A stretch of 64,000 bases of DNA. Origin: Abelmoschus esculentus. Its lineage: Eukaryota > Streptophyta > Magnoliopsida > Malvales > Malvaceae. The notes beneath the pieces are model-generated. The model ran no database searches. It worked only from the letters and a program-made list of their open reading frames with translations, and was not told where the DNA came from. Numbering within the stretch: the stretch's first letter is position 1; each line of letters starts with the position of its first letter. A program made the translations under genes and the position numbers. Positions 10,165-20,967 of the stretch are shown piece by piece. Location: positions 9,774,999 through 9,838,998 of the forward strand of contig JAUCBN010000046.1 in assembly GCA_035048815.1 (NCBI GenBank). Direction: 5' to 3'.

Positions 10165-10596
10165 CCGTAATTTTGTAAAGACAAGGTTAGACTTTTTGAT
10201 GAATAAATTCCTTTGTGAGATTTTCTCTCAAACTTGGTTCCTTTTAGAACTTTTCCTTGACTATCAATTCTAAATTGTTGTCAAGTTACTTGATACTTCG
10301 AGTTCTCAATTATTCGATAGTTAAAGGGTCCAAGTCCGTTTTCGAGCAGATTCAAGATAAGGTTCAGGTCCGTTCAATAGATTGTTCAGGTTCTTCCTTG
10401 GAGTTTGTTCAAACTACAAGAACGTTGCTGTCATTGATGAATGCTTGAAGAACTTCATCTTCAACCTTCAAATCTGTCCAAAAATTTCTAGCAACTTCTT
10501 TCTCCCTCAATTCTGATTTTTCTTTTTATAAGTCTTTTTAACATCTTAACACAACACTATGTTTGTTTTTGTTGCAGAGGAATACTTGCTACAATC

Positions 10597-11787
10597 CTAG
10601 GTCCGTGAATGAGCGAGGAATGTTGTTTCTTCACAACCAGCCCCCTATCAACTGTGCATAGGCTAATAGGTCTGAGGTGACGCATTGTTGTAGGTTCACT
10701 GATCTTGGGTATAAGAACAATGATAATATGATTAACCTCTTCCATATTAACCTACCCTCTTAAGAGTCCAGGACAAAGGTTTATAAAATCCTGGCCAAGG
10801 ATTTCCCAATGCTTCCTAAAGAAGCCATTTGGGAGACCATCGACACCTGAAGCTTTCCTTGGGTCAATATCTCGAAAGGCAATGGTAACTTCATCTGCTG
10901 TGAAATCCTTATTAAGGTCATTATTGATTGATTCAGTTACAATAGTGAGAATGTTTACCAAAATGGAAGACACAATAGTAGGGGAGGAGGACGAAAAAGG
11001 TTTCGGAAGTAGTCAATAGCAGTAGTTAAGATGTCTTCTGTACATGTTTGCCATATATTCTGGTTGTTGAACAGGAGAGTAATATGGTTCTTTCGTTGTC
11101 GACTATTTGCTCTGGCATGAAAAAAGGAAGTATTTTTATCACCGTGTTCTAACCATTGTGTCCGAGCTCGTTGAGCCTAGTAAATTTCTTTCGCATTTAG
11201 CAAGCTATCAAGCTCACTTTTAGCAGATATAAAGTTTTGGATATCCGCATCAGGAAGATGTCGTTTGAGACACATGTCAATGAAATTGTTAAGCTGAGTC
11301 ATACGTTCATTGGATTTGATATGTTTGTTTATTTTCCAAGAGGCTAGAAATAGCATAATGTCGTGAAATTTAGCAATGGTCGAGCGAGAATGGTTAGACC
11401 ATATCTCTTTAATTCATAATGACACTTCCGGGTTATCAGCCCAACAATTCTCATAGCGAAAGAGGTTTTTAGAGTGTTTGAATCGGAGAGCCCAAGATGG
11501 ATTAGTGTCTAGTAAGATTGGGCAATAGTCAGAATGTGCTTGAAAGAAAGATGTAGCTTGGAAGTTAGGAAAAGAGTTGAACCAGGCAAAATTACATAGA
11601 AATTGATCGATTATTTGCATAATTGTTTCTGTATTACATCCAGATCTAGTCCAAGTGAACCATCCTGACGTTGGCTTACAATCAAAAAGATCATTCTTTG
11701 TAAGACAGTCTCTAAAATTATTAATTTGTGATCGTGCACGACGGATATCGCCTCATTTTTCATTATCATATAGGATTTCATTGATGT
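10597..11787 (-). pseudogene. L1-type LINE ORF2 fragment (endonuclease end to RT start)
   Basis: On the minus strand the sequence reads from the end of the endonuclease (SGWFTWTRSGC near 11650, then DRFLCNFAWFNSFP and SDYCPILLDTNPSWALRF) through the linker to the RT start (DPRKASGVDGLP near 10840, VLIPKISEP and RPISLCTV near 10690). It then breaks off, and 10597-10659 has no LINE match that I see. Frameshifts and stops are present. From 10880 rightwards it is nearly identical to 15557-17140; left of 10880 it is clearly more diverged from the LINE at 15000-15215. Confidence 0.75.
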
Positions 11788-12463
11788 TGATACGAACCCG
11801 GTTGTGGAATATCCGAATTTGTATATGTTATTGCCCGATCGTGATTCTAGTAAGTAACTGAAATGAAAAGAAATAGAACTTACAAGATGCTATGAAATGG
11901 ATAGATAGTATGGTGAAATGGAATGATGATAAGATTGATATTGTGTTTAGGATGATGTATAGAAAATATGGATACATGGATGATGGAAGTAAAGAGAAGG
12001 AATGTAATGAATGGTGCTGTGTAAACAAAGGAGGAACCAACACTAAAAAGTGAAGACCCGTTCCTTAAGAGTTTTTAAACCGTGACTTGGGTGAAAAGCT
12101 GATGGATTGTGACCCTATAGTTATAAGAACTAGGAACCAGCAATATAAGAAAAATGAATAGGGATGAATGCCACAAGAACAATCTTGCAAGCCTATAAAG
12201 TTCAAAATGAACTATAAAAGAGAAACACTCTCAAGTTGTAATATATGCCAAAAGTTCTATCTTTTACAATGGAATGAGTGTCTATTTATAGGTATAAGGT
12301 AACAACAAATAGATTGGCCTAGACAAAGATTAAAGGCTCATTATTCTAGTGTTAAAGACCTATTAATTTGTAGGTTATCCTATCTCCAATTGACAGCCAA
12401 AAAAGTTTGATCTAAAAAGGATGAATGTAGACATACATATCATCCACATGGAGAAACCCTTGG
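11788..12463 (-). mobile_element. Truncated CRM-like solo LTR, duplicate of 16465-17140
   Basis: The end of a minus-strand LTR (TGATACGAAC at its plus-strand left edge) is joined to the LINE endonuclease at the same GATGT site as the complete copy at 16465. A TATA-like site lies at 12283-12291 on the minus strand. At 12463 the LTR stops abruptly and plus-strand gypsy internal sequence begins. The shared insertion site shows that this block was copied after the LTR inserted. Confidence 0.8.
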
Positions 12464-12806
12464 ATGTACATCGGATTGTGTACCACCTTGTATTATGATT
12501 CTGGATGAATGTCGAGATTATGATTTTTCTTTGGAGTTGTCTTTGTATCTGATTGTTTGCAGGATTACGGATGTACAATGCGCATTGTCTTTATATATGT
12601 TGTGTATTATTCAGAAAGGTACAAGAATGAAGGCCTTTCTTGCACCTTCAAATTTTGTTGTGCTTGAAAACAACAAACTTATACTAGGTGGATGGCATTT
12701 GTGTCGAGTAAGAAGAATGAGGAAGTTCCCTGCCAAGTGGAAATTGAAGTTGTTCCCCTTTATAGTGATTGTCGATTTGGGAACAAAAATCACTTGAAAG
12801 GAGTGA
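12464..12806 (+). pseudogene. Internal end of a deleted CRM-like element, with polypurine tract
   Basis: The first 50 bases (ATGTACATCGGATTGTGTAC...) match 22264-22315, the end of the gag-protease piece further right. The rest runs through a 100-codon frame (12495-12797) into a purine tract, GAAAGGAGTGA (12796-12806). RT, RNase H and integrase are absent, so this element jumps from the protease linker to its 3' end. The frame between has no recognisable domain. Confidence 0.55.
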
Positions 12807-13038
12807 TGATGTGAGCATGTTTATGCCACCAAACAAAGCAACTTAAACATTCAGCGGAGTTTGTTTTTCACTTATTACATACTAATGTGTAACATTTCTT
12901 TACTTATATTTAGTATATATATCCTAAGTTAAGTGTGTTTTTGATTAGATTGATAATGTTGATTTGTTTATAAGTGTGTTTAGAGGTTATTTATAGCTTG
13001 GTGTCTCTTAAACAATAATAATGCATTGTGTCTTTAGC
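12807..13038 (+). mobile_element. LTR start fragment of the deleted CRM-like element
   Basis: TGATGTGAGC follows the polypurine tract, and the next 170 bp resemble the start of the LTR at 9181. The last 55 bp (12984-13038) recur with one mismatch at 20968-21022, on the other side of the LINE. The LTR therefore appears split by the LINE block. Confidence 0.6.
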
Positions 13039-14132
13039 CGGGAATGTAGGAGGGAAGCATCATTAACTGATGTATAGTCATTGAAAAGTTTTTGTGCATT
13101 GGAAACAGTTAACCAAACCGGTTGGAGATGGTTGTTATGGACGAAGTCATTACGGCGGTTCCAAAAATTACATAGGATCGTAATAAGGAACGAGAATTGG
13201 TGCAAGGAAAGAAAACCAACAACTTCAGAAAGCCACTGGTGGGGGGAGATAAAGGTATTAGACAAAATTTGAGTAGAGAGACCTGTTGATTAGAGCGCCT
13301 CCTTGGCACTAGGACAATCCCTTATAGCATGGAGGGTGTTTTCAATGGCCATGTTGCAAATAGGGTAAACCCCCGTACCAAGATTGGCCTGCAAATTTTT
13401 TTGACCAGATGGGAGTGCATCATGACATAACCGCCATCCAAAGGAACGAACCTTGGGTGGAGTAGGAAGTTTAGATAAAATCTTCCAAAGCTTAGAGGGC
13501 TTGTTAACTGGCCCTAGTTGCAACTGCAAATATTGGTAACCAGACCGAACCGTAAACATGCCAAAGTCATGGTAACCCCAAAGGGTGGTATCTTTTATGT
13601 CATTAATAATTGGTACATTAAGGATGGTGTTAGCATCTTCATGAGAGAAGTATTCTCTGACTTTTGATTCGTCCCATCGGGGTAGGTTAGGCAACATGAA
13701 AGTACCTGCTCGAAGAGAGACTTCGTCATTTACCTCATGATCACCATAAAGGTTGACAGGCTGAGAGCCTCCCCATTTGTCAGAGTGGGTCTGAATTTGA
13801 CTAGATATGCCTAGCCGTTTAAAAGAAACCATTGCGAAGTTTAAAGATAGCTATGCTAAGACCTTTCAAAGCGAAGGAAGATCTCCGAGTGTGATCAGAT
13901 TCAAGGATAGATCCCGATGGGTAATACTTGCATTTGTATACCTGACTAAGAAGATTATCAGGTTCACAAATCATATGCCAAATTTGTTTGCCTAGTAAAG
14001 CAACGTTGAAGTGTCCCAAGGGAGCATATGCCAACCTCATTTGCCAGCTTTCCCATACCACCAATATCGGCATATCGAAGTGGTCATGTCATCAATGATG
14101 TTTTGAGGTAGAAGGTAGCATGACATAACATA
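13039..14132 (-). pseudogene. LINE ORF2 C-terminal part with zf-RVT region
   Basis: Frames 13819-14073, 13290-13832 and 13008-13265 follow one another on the minus strand with frameshifts between them. Recognisable text is WESWQMRLAYAPLGHFNVALLGKQIWHM, FGWRLCHDALPSGQKN and the Cys/His cluster around YPICNMAIENTLHAIRDC: the zinc-binding domain that follows RT in plant L1 elements. The reading runs on to NAQKLFNDY near 13080 and is then cut. No RNase H domain follows. Confidence 0.7.
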
Positions 14133-15215
14133 CTAAGGCATAGATTGTATGACGGATTTGATAAAGATTTCTCTACCACTAAAGGATAGAAGGTGTTTAT
14201 CCCATTTGCTAAGACGGGCATCCATTTTTCCCCTAGTGAACCCCAAGGCCGCTGTCCTGTTCTTCCTAGTTAAGAGTGGGACACCTAGATAAATACCTAG
14301 ATCATAGACTTCTCTTACACGAAGGATATCATTGATTTCCGACCGAAGCGTCATGGAAGTTTTCCGAGAGAAGAAAATAGTGGACTTTTCAAAATTCACC
14401 GCCTGCCCAAACGAAGTAGCGTAAGTATGTAGAACATCCTTAAGGCATTGAGCTTCTGTAGTTGTATTCTTAATTAATACGACACAGTCATATGCAAAAA
14501 GGAGGTGGTTGACGAGTGGCTCATTCCTGCTAGCACAAAGTCTAGGGAGGTTACCATTTGTTTGCTCAGCGTTGAGCAAGGTTGAAAGGCCTTGAGTACA
14601 GAAAAGAAATAGGAGAGGGGATAAAGGGTCCCCTTGCCGTAACCCTCTATGGTTTGAACGATCGTGAAAGAGAATTGTTGATACGTATTTGAAAGGATAC
14701 TGAGATACACACCTCATAATAAGGGAAACCCAACTGAAGTTGAATCCTAGATGAATCATAATTTGCTCAAGAAAAGGCCATTCAACACGGTCGAAAGCCG
14801 TTTTCATGTCGAGTTTTAAGCTAGCACCTTTCGCAGGAGATGCTTCATCAGTATTTAAAGTATGGATGAGTTCATTGGCAATAAGGGTGTTGTCAGTAAT
14901 GTTTCTTCCTTGAACAAAAGCAGCTTGATTGCCACTGATACATAAAGGTATGATAGATTTTAGATAGTTAACAAGTACTTTCGCTATAGTTTTGTAGATA
15001 ACTCTACAAAGGCTAATAAGTTTGAGATGGCGCATTGTAGTAGGGCCGCTGATTTCGGGGATAAGAACAATAATAGTATGATTGACCTTTTCCATAATAA
15101 TCGATCCTTTTAGGAGTCCGAGGAAGAGGTTGTAAAGTCCTGGCCAAGGATATCCCAATGCTTCCTAAAGAAACCATTTGGGAAACCATCAACTCCCGGG
15201 GCTTTCCTCGGATCA
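14133..15215 (-). pseudogene. LINE reverse transcriptase
   Basis: A 341-residue open frame (15158 down to 14133), with the RT start just outside it. In order: VLIPEISGP, NQAAFVQGRNI, the palm Asp in LKLDMKTAFDRVEW, GLRQGDPLSPLLF, then the catalytic FADD box, which reads F-A-Y-D (around 14490). The first catalytic Asp of that box is therefore lost and the enzyme should be dead although the frame is open. GIYLGVPL and the KWDKHLLSFSGR thumb text follow. It would carry out target-primed reverse transcription in an active L1. Confidence 0.85.
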
Positions 15216-15556
15216 ATATTAAACGAGTAATATGCTCTAAATTAAGATTAAGATGTAAAATTTGGTTCCAAAGCCCTTAATTTACTATTTGAACTCCTAA
15301 AATATGATTTATTCTTATTTTCTCGTCGTTTTATTAGGTTTAAAGTATGCATATCAAATCTAAAGGGGCTTTATAGTGGTCGCATTTGAATTTAAACCAA
15401 GTAAAATGCACTAAATTTGATACTAAATGGTTTAGTCAAATTCAAATTTTATGAGTTCAAAAAGTTAATTATGCATTTTTTAATCTAATTATTAAAATTA
15501 ATCTCAAATAATAAGGTAACTTTGATTTAATATTATTTTTCGATCTTTAAATTTGG
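15216..15556. repeat. Rearranged satellite patch inside the LINE
   Basis: About 340 bp of diverged copies of the 169-bp satellite. Plus-orientation sequence runs from about 15219 (AAACGAGTAA...) through the TTTGAACTC box (15283) and GGGGCTTTATAGTG to about 15415. A minus-orientation piece follows (15431-15508, containing TTATGAGTTCAA), then a short plus piece (15521-15548, TTTGATTTAATATTATTTTT). LINE coding sequence stops at 15215 and resumes at 15557, with about 8 bp missing by comparison with 10870-10880. Confidence 0.8.
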
Positions 15557-16464
15557 CAATGGTAACTTCATCTGCTGTGAAATCCTTAATAAGGTCATTA
15601 TTGATCGATTCAGTTACAATAGTGAGAATGTTTACCAAAATGGAAGACACAATAGTAGGGGAGGAGGACGAAAAAGGTTTCGGAAGTAGTCAATAGCAGT
15701 AGTTAAGATGTCTTTTGTACGTGTTTGCCATATATTCTGGTTGTTGAATAGGAGAGTAATATGGTTCTTTCGTTGTCGACTATTTGCTCTGGCATGAAAA
15801 AAGGAAGTATTTTTATCACCGTGTTCTAACCATTGTGTCCGAGCTCGTTGAGCCTAGTAAATTTCTTTCGCATTTAGCAAGCTATCAAGCTCACTTTTAG
15901 CAGATATAAAGTTTTGGATATCCGCATCAGGAAGATGTCGTTTGAGACACATGTCAATGAAATCGTTAAGCTGAGTCATATGTTCATTGGATTTGATATG
16001 TTTGTTTATTTTCCAAGAGGTTAGAAATAGCATAATTTCGTGAAATTTAGCAATGGTCGAGCGAGAATGGTTAGACCAGATCTCTTTAATTCATAATGAC
16101 ACTTCCGGGTTATCAGCCCAACAATTCTCATAGCGAAAGAGATTTTTAGAGTGTGTGAATCGGAGAGCCCAAGATGGATTAGTGTCTAGTAAGATTGGGC
16201 AATAGTCAGAATGTGCTTGAAAGAAAGATGTAGCTTGGAAGTTAGGAAAAGAGTTGAACCAGGCAAAATTACATAGAAATCGATCGATTATTTCCATAAT
16301 TGTTTCTGTATTACATCCAGATCTAGTCCAAGTGAACCATCCTGACGTTGGCTTACAATCAAAAAGATCATTCTTTGTAAGACAGTCTCTAAAATTATTA
16401 ATTTGTGATCGTGCATGACGGATACCGCCTCATTTTTCATTATCATATAGGATTTCATTGATGT
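15557..16464 (-). pseudogene. LINE ORF2: end of endonuclease and RT linker
   Basis: The minus-strand reading begins NEILYDNEK at 16464, continuing the endonuclease cut by the solo LTR. It then gives SGWFTWTRSGC, DRFLCNFAWFNSFP, SDYCPILLDT and the linker up to the RT start. Stops and frameshifts are present. The block is almost identical to 10880-11787. Confidence 0.8.
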
Positions 16465-17140
16465 TGATACGAACCCGGTTGTGGAATATCCGAATTTGTA
16501 TATGTTATTGCCCGATCGTGATTCTAGTAAGTAACTGAAATGAAAAGAAATAGAACTTACAAGATGCTATGAAATGGATAGATAGTATGGTGAAATGGAA
16601 TGATGATAAGATTGATATTGTGTTTAGGATGATGTATAGAAAATATGGATACATGGATGATGGAAGTAAAGAGAAGGAATGTAATGAATGGTGCTGTGTA
16701 AACAAAGGAGGAACCAACACTAAAAAGTGAAGACCCGTTCCTTAAGAGTTTTTAAACCGTGACTTGGGTGAAAAGCTGATGGATTGTGACCCTATAGTTA
16801 TAAGAACTAGGAACCAGCAATATAAGAAAAATGAATAGGGATGAATGCCACAAGAACAATCTTGCAAGCCTATAAAGTTCAAAATGAACTATAAAAGAGA
16901 AACACTCTCAAGTTATAATATATGCCAAAAGTTCTATCTTTTACAATGGAATGAGTGTCTATTTATAGGTATAAGGTAACAACAAATAGATTGGCCTAGA
17001 CAAAGATTAAAGGCTCATTATTCTAGTGTTAAAGGCCTATTAATTTGTAGGTTATCCTATCTCCAATTGACAGCCAAAAAAGTTTGATCTAAAAAGGATG
17101 AATGTAGACATACATATCATCCACATGGAGAAACCCTTGG
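15557..17140. repeat. Second copy of a 1.58 kb duplicated block
   Basis: Positions 15557-17140 match 10880-12463 at a constant offset of 4677, with only scattered substitutions over the stretches I compared. The block crosses the LINE/solo-LTR junction, so it was copied as DNA after that insertion. The left edge coincides with the satellite patch; the right edge (CCCTTGG) is where the first copy meets gypsy internal sequence. Confidence 0.85.
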
Positions 17141-18339
17141 GCTAATGAACTTGATTAAGTTGTCATTCATCCTCCTTTAATGGGCTGTTGATAAAGCATT
17201 GAATTCAGCAATTGAATGGCCTCTTGAATTTGTTGAAGAAGCATCTTGTGACTATTCCCGTACTGAATTTCCAGCATGCACTGTCTTCACTAATTTAATC
17301 ATATCTTAAGATCCTCATATCGGATTGCAATGATTCAAAGTGCGTTGGAAAGCTAAGAAATAGGAGAATAAGTTTGAAGAAGATCTCAAGACTCAAATAT
17401 GCCCGTATCCAATCCAAAAATGGCAAACAAGTCGACTGATATTCCTTGAACTCCCTCCTTAAGTGTTGCTTTAATTCTTGCCTTTACTCTCCCTTAAGTG
17501 GTGATAATGAAGGATTTCATTGCATGTCTTCTCTGATAAAAACTAATCAGCTTTATGGTGTGTTAAAGTAGCTCTTAAGTAGTGTTTAAGTAGCTCTTTA
17601 AGTGGTGCATTTAGGAGCTCTTCAATGCCTTGTAACATTGTTGAAACTGACAATCTTTATGTGATGTAAATATCCCTTGAATGCCTTAAAAACTGATCAG
17701 CCATAATGGTGTCTTCAAGTTTCTTCAATTGGTGGTAAATGACTTGTCATTCTTGTAGACAATGATCAGCCATTTGATCACAAATGAGTACCCTAGCTGA
17801 AAATATATGAGCAACCATTAGATAATATCTTTATTCAATAAAGTAAATGCTTGGAAGAAACTTAATGAGTTAGTTAAAATAAATGAACCAGTTTAATTGA
17901 ATGAACTAACTCAATGAAATAACAAACATTAATAAGCTCTCAGAATTTAAATGAACTAACATGCATAAACTGACATGCGTTAATTAAACTAACAAGCTTA
18001 AAAGAACTAACATGCTTAAATGTTCGAAACAAACATAAGTGAAACAATATGTTTATATGAACAATAAGACTTATTTATTCATGAGAAAAGTGCTGAATTT
18101 AATTATGCAAAATAAAGTAAATTCATGCAAACTAAATGCTCATGCAACTACATGCAACACACTCCTAAGCCAACTCTCAATGCATGTATTAAAATGCATT
18201 AGTAACATGCTACTTTGTTCAAAAAGATGGCCAAGGTTCCAGATTCAAATCTTGGGCAAAGAAACAACAGTTTAAGCATTGTGACTTCAATGATGTGATC
18301 TTGGTTTGTAAAATTTTGGTTCTAGCCAGGATCACATCA
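16465..18339 (-). mobile_element. CRM-like solo LTR with 5-bp target duplication
   Basis: On the minus strand it begins TGATGTGATCC (18339) and ends GTTCGTATCA (16465), 1875 bp. It is flanked by GATGT at 16460-16464 and 18340-18344. Removing it and one GATGT restores the LINE endonuclease reading (GWDI...NEIL), which proves the insertion. A TATA-like site lies at 16959-16968. Its middle shares the TTTCCAACGCA...TCCGATAT block with the LTR at 3930. It fixes the family's LTR ends as TGATG...ATCA. Confidence 0.9.
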
Positions 18340-18741
18340 GATGTCCCATCCTAAAAGCCATGGAAGGAAAGAGGCGGATTGTAAAGTATCTATTAGTTGC
18401 CAAGTTTTGTATGTTTCAGCGAAACCATGTAAACCAGAGAAATGGAATTGTGTTTGCCCAAAAGAAATAATAACATCAATATGACGATCCGAGTAAGAAA
18501 GCAAATCAATAGAGATTTTATTATTCCAAATAATAGCAAGCCCTGTACAAGAAGGGCTGGATTCAATGGCTATGCAACCATGCATTCCTAACTTAATCCT
18601 AATACGATCCATTTTTTGTCTGTTTAACCTAGTCTCACAAAGAAATAGAAAATCAACATCATGCTTTGAGATAACACATTGTAAAGCATGAACTGCTTGA
18701 GTGTTGCCAAGACCCTGACAATTCCAACATAATAATTTCAT
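18340..18741 (-). pseudogene. LINE ORF2 N-terminal endonuclease
   Basis: The open frame starts with MKLLCWNCQGLGN at 18741, the standard start of plant L1 ORF2. It continues with the APE-type endonuclease: LCETRLNRQKM (metal-binding Glu), SPSCTGLAIIWN and DRHIDVII. It is cut at GWDI by the solo LTR, and the rest of the domain is at 16464 and below. This enzyme nicks target DNA to prime reverse transcription. It starts about 50 bp downstream of the ORF1 remnant, as is usual. Confidence 0.85.
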
Positions 18742-20082
18742 GTTGCTCGACGGGGTTGATCATCATCAATCGCCGCCGTAGAGTTTTTTACGCTGCTCAT
18801 CCCTGCTTTTTCATTTGAGCCTTTGTTTGAAGATCGAGGCCGTTTAGGCTTCTGGACCTCGTCAGAAGGTGGCATTCTTTTTGTGCCTCTATTTGAAGTA
18901 AGACGAGAAAGTCGTTTAGGAGTTGCGCATTTTCCAGCCAGTCAGATGCCTCCTGGAAGTTAGGATCATTGGCTAAATCTGTCTCCAAATCTTGGAGCTT
19001 TATGTCCATCAAACTGACCTCACCAGTGTTGTCATGGTTCTTTGGTCTTGTAGTAATGTTAGAGCTATGCTGAGGGAAGATCATTTGTAATGGTTGGGGG
19101 GCACCTACGGGCTTGCAGTATACTAGCAATAGTTGGGAGAGATTGAGGACCTTTGGAAATATTCTGGGAGGATTCATTACCTGGAGCAGGCACTTGGACA
19201 TTAGTTTGAGGTGATTGCTTAGGAGATTTGCTTTGCTCATTGATGTCACTCTAGTAGTTTGCTAAAGTTTGAGAAGAAGTTGGCGTGCACTGAGTATTAG
19301 AAGGGTTAGTGTTAAAATAATGAATCCTTCCTTTTTGTGTAGATTGCTTATCCTTTTTATTAGGAACATAGCAAAGCCAGTCGCCATATTGTAGTTGTGC
19401 AGGGCGAGCCTCGATTAGGATAGAACAGAAATTCGTCGAATGACCCACTTTACCACAACAATGACATATTGTGGGAAGACGTTCAAATTGAAGTGGGCAA
19501 AAACAAAAGGATTCCCCCCCACCAATAGCAACACAATGCCTAATTGGCTTAGAAACATCTAGCGTTAGTCCGACTCAGAGGTATTCGATCATATTGAAGT
19601 CAATTTTCCTGGTATCGATTTTTATTACTATTCCAATAAAGGCCCCAAGGGATTCTCTGGTGTGATGGGCAGATTCCTCAGAAGCAAGAAGGATAGGGGG
19701 AATGCTATAGATACATACCCAAATATTCTTTGTTTGAAAGGAGTGTTCGTCTAGACTTATGTTGGGATTGTATTGTGCAAGGGCTAGCCATTCATCCTTA
19801 TAAGTCCAAGGCCCCCTGGCCAGGATATCATCTTTGAACTGGATGGAAAGAGATGTGGCTTCAAAACTCTTATAGAGATAAACTTAGCCAGATTTCAGTT
19901 TCCAGTAAAAGATTTTATGATCAACTGGTCGTCTATTCTTTGGAGGATCGAAGATTCCCTAATAGGGTGGAGTGTGCTTCCTCCTCAGAAGAATCCCACG
20001 AAATATTGGGTCGAAAAATAGCAGTTTGTTCATCATTAGTGAATTGAAAATTCTCAAGTTGAAGAAAAGACTTAGAATCCAT
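18742..20082 (-). pseudogene. LINE ORF1 (DUF4283-like with CCHC knuckle)
   Basis: I place the start at the ATG at 20082 (MDSKSFLQLENFQFTNDEQ). The N-terminal region resembles the DUF4283 domain of plant L1 ORF1 proteins. A CCHC zinc knuckle C-X2-C-X4-H-X4-C (CHCCGKVGHSTNFC) lies at 19425-19466, then a Ser/Pro/Gln-rich region and a basic end (KPKRPRSSNKG near 18840). It would coat LINE RNA. Several stops and frameshifts break it. A second copy of its knuckle region lies at 22326-22652. Confidence 0.75.
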
Positions 20083-20967
20083 TGGGAATTGGTTGTAGAG
20101 GGTGAAGGAAAGGTTGAAGGAGAGGAAGGGAAAATTCGGTAATGGAGGAGAACTGTTGTGAGATGGAAAATAATGAGAGCAATGGATGGATATATATTGG
20201 AGGGGATAGAGAGTTTGAGTTTGAGTTACCACAGGAGTATAAAAATATAGTCATTGATAAAAGTTATTAGGAAGTTGGAAGGAAGTGAAATTCCTAGTAA
20301 AAGATGTATTATAACGAATAAACTCTGGAAAAGAAAAGCCAGAGATAAAATAATAATGTCCAATATGAGAGGATGTAGGAAGTTGAGTGTGAGTAAGAGT
20401 CCTAGTTGTAAATAGAATATAAACCTTATTATAGTGAACAAGGTATTAGCTATTTAAAAAATAAATAGCTTGATGTTCAATTGGTATAAAATACCAATTA
20501 TTGAATAAGTTTTCAGCTCCAAAGATCCTTGAGGCCAAGGCCAAAAACAACCACTAAACCGTCGGCAATGGTGGTAATACAACGTGAGAGGTGATATTAC
20601 CAAGTAGAACTAAGGGTCTTAATGGCATCCCTCGATCCTTATGTCAAAAGCTTGAAAAAAAGAGTAAAATAGAGCAAGCAATAACAAAAAGAGGTATGAG
20701 ACCATCCAAGGAAGCATAACAGCTACAAAAAAATGTTTAGGTGAGGATAATACACCAGAGATGGTGTTGGATATATCCCTCGAAAAGGGTGGTATATTCA
20801 TGAATTTAACAAGGTATACACCATGAAAGGTGTTGGTAAGAACCCGCGAAAGGGTTGGTATACACATAAAGAAAACAAACATAACAGGAATAGTATGACA
20901 AGACCATTGTAAAGAATATACTAATTTAGAAGACTTAATTATAATGTCCTTCGACTCAAACTCCTGA
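20083..20967 (-). other. Probable LINE 5' region with paired small hairpins
   Basis: This is upstream of ORF1 and has no supported gene. At 20752-20856 a 66-bp unit occurs twice. Each unit holds two small stems: ACACC...GGTGT (20752-20767, 20818-20833) and CCC(T/G)CGAAA(A)GGG (20777-20789, 20843-20854). The rest is AT-rich. I assume it is the L1 5' UTR because it ends at the 55-bp flank, but it could belong to another element. Confidence 0.45.

Larger units (their letters stand above)
9181..10596 (+). mobile_element. 3' LTR of the pol-bearing CRM-like unit
   Basis: It starts TGATGTGAGC after the polypurine tract and aligns with the LTR at 3930, ending at ACAATC (10596), apparently one base short of the expected end, where unrelated sequence begins. 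It is about 1416 bp, shorter than its partner and clearly diverged from it. The two LTRs flanking the pol unit are therefore old, or were not born together. It contains a four-unit minisatellite (9552-9682) and a TATA-like site. Confidence 0.65.
13039..20967 (-). mobile_element. L1-type LINE, interrupted and decayed, minus strand
   Basis: In minus-strand order: a 5' region (20967-20083), ORF1 with a CCHC knuckle, ORF2 endonuclease, a solo LTR (16465-18339), the rest of the endonuclease and linker, a satellite patch (15216-15556), RT, and a zinc-binding RT-associated region. It breaks off at 13039. Without the two insertions it would be about 5.7 kb, a normal plant L1 size, but the RNase H/3' UTR/poly(A) end is missing. 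It is flanked by a 55-bp direct repeat (12984-13038 and 20968-21022), too long for an ordinary L1 target duplication and odd for a 3'-truncated copy. Confidence 0.7.

Noticed and set aside
18292..18339. LTR start at the first TGATGTGATC-like word near 18292
   Set aside because: The 5-bp GATGT repeats and restoration of the LINE reading fix the ends at 16465 and 18339.
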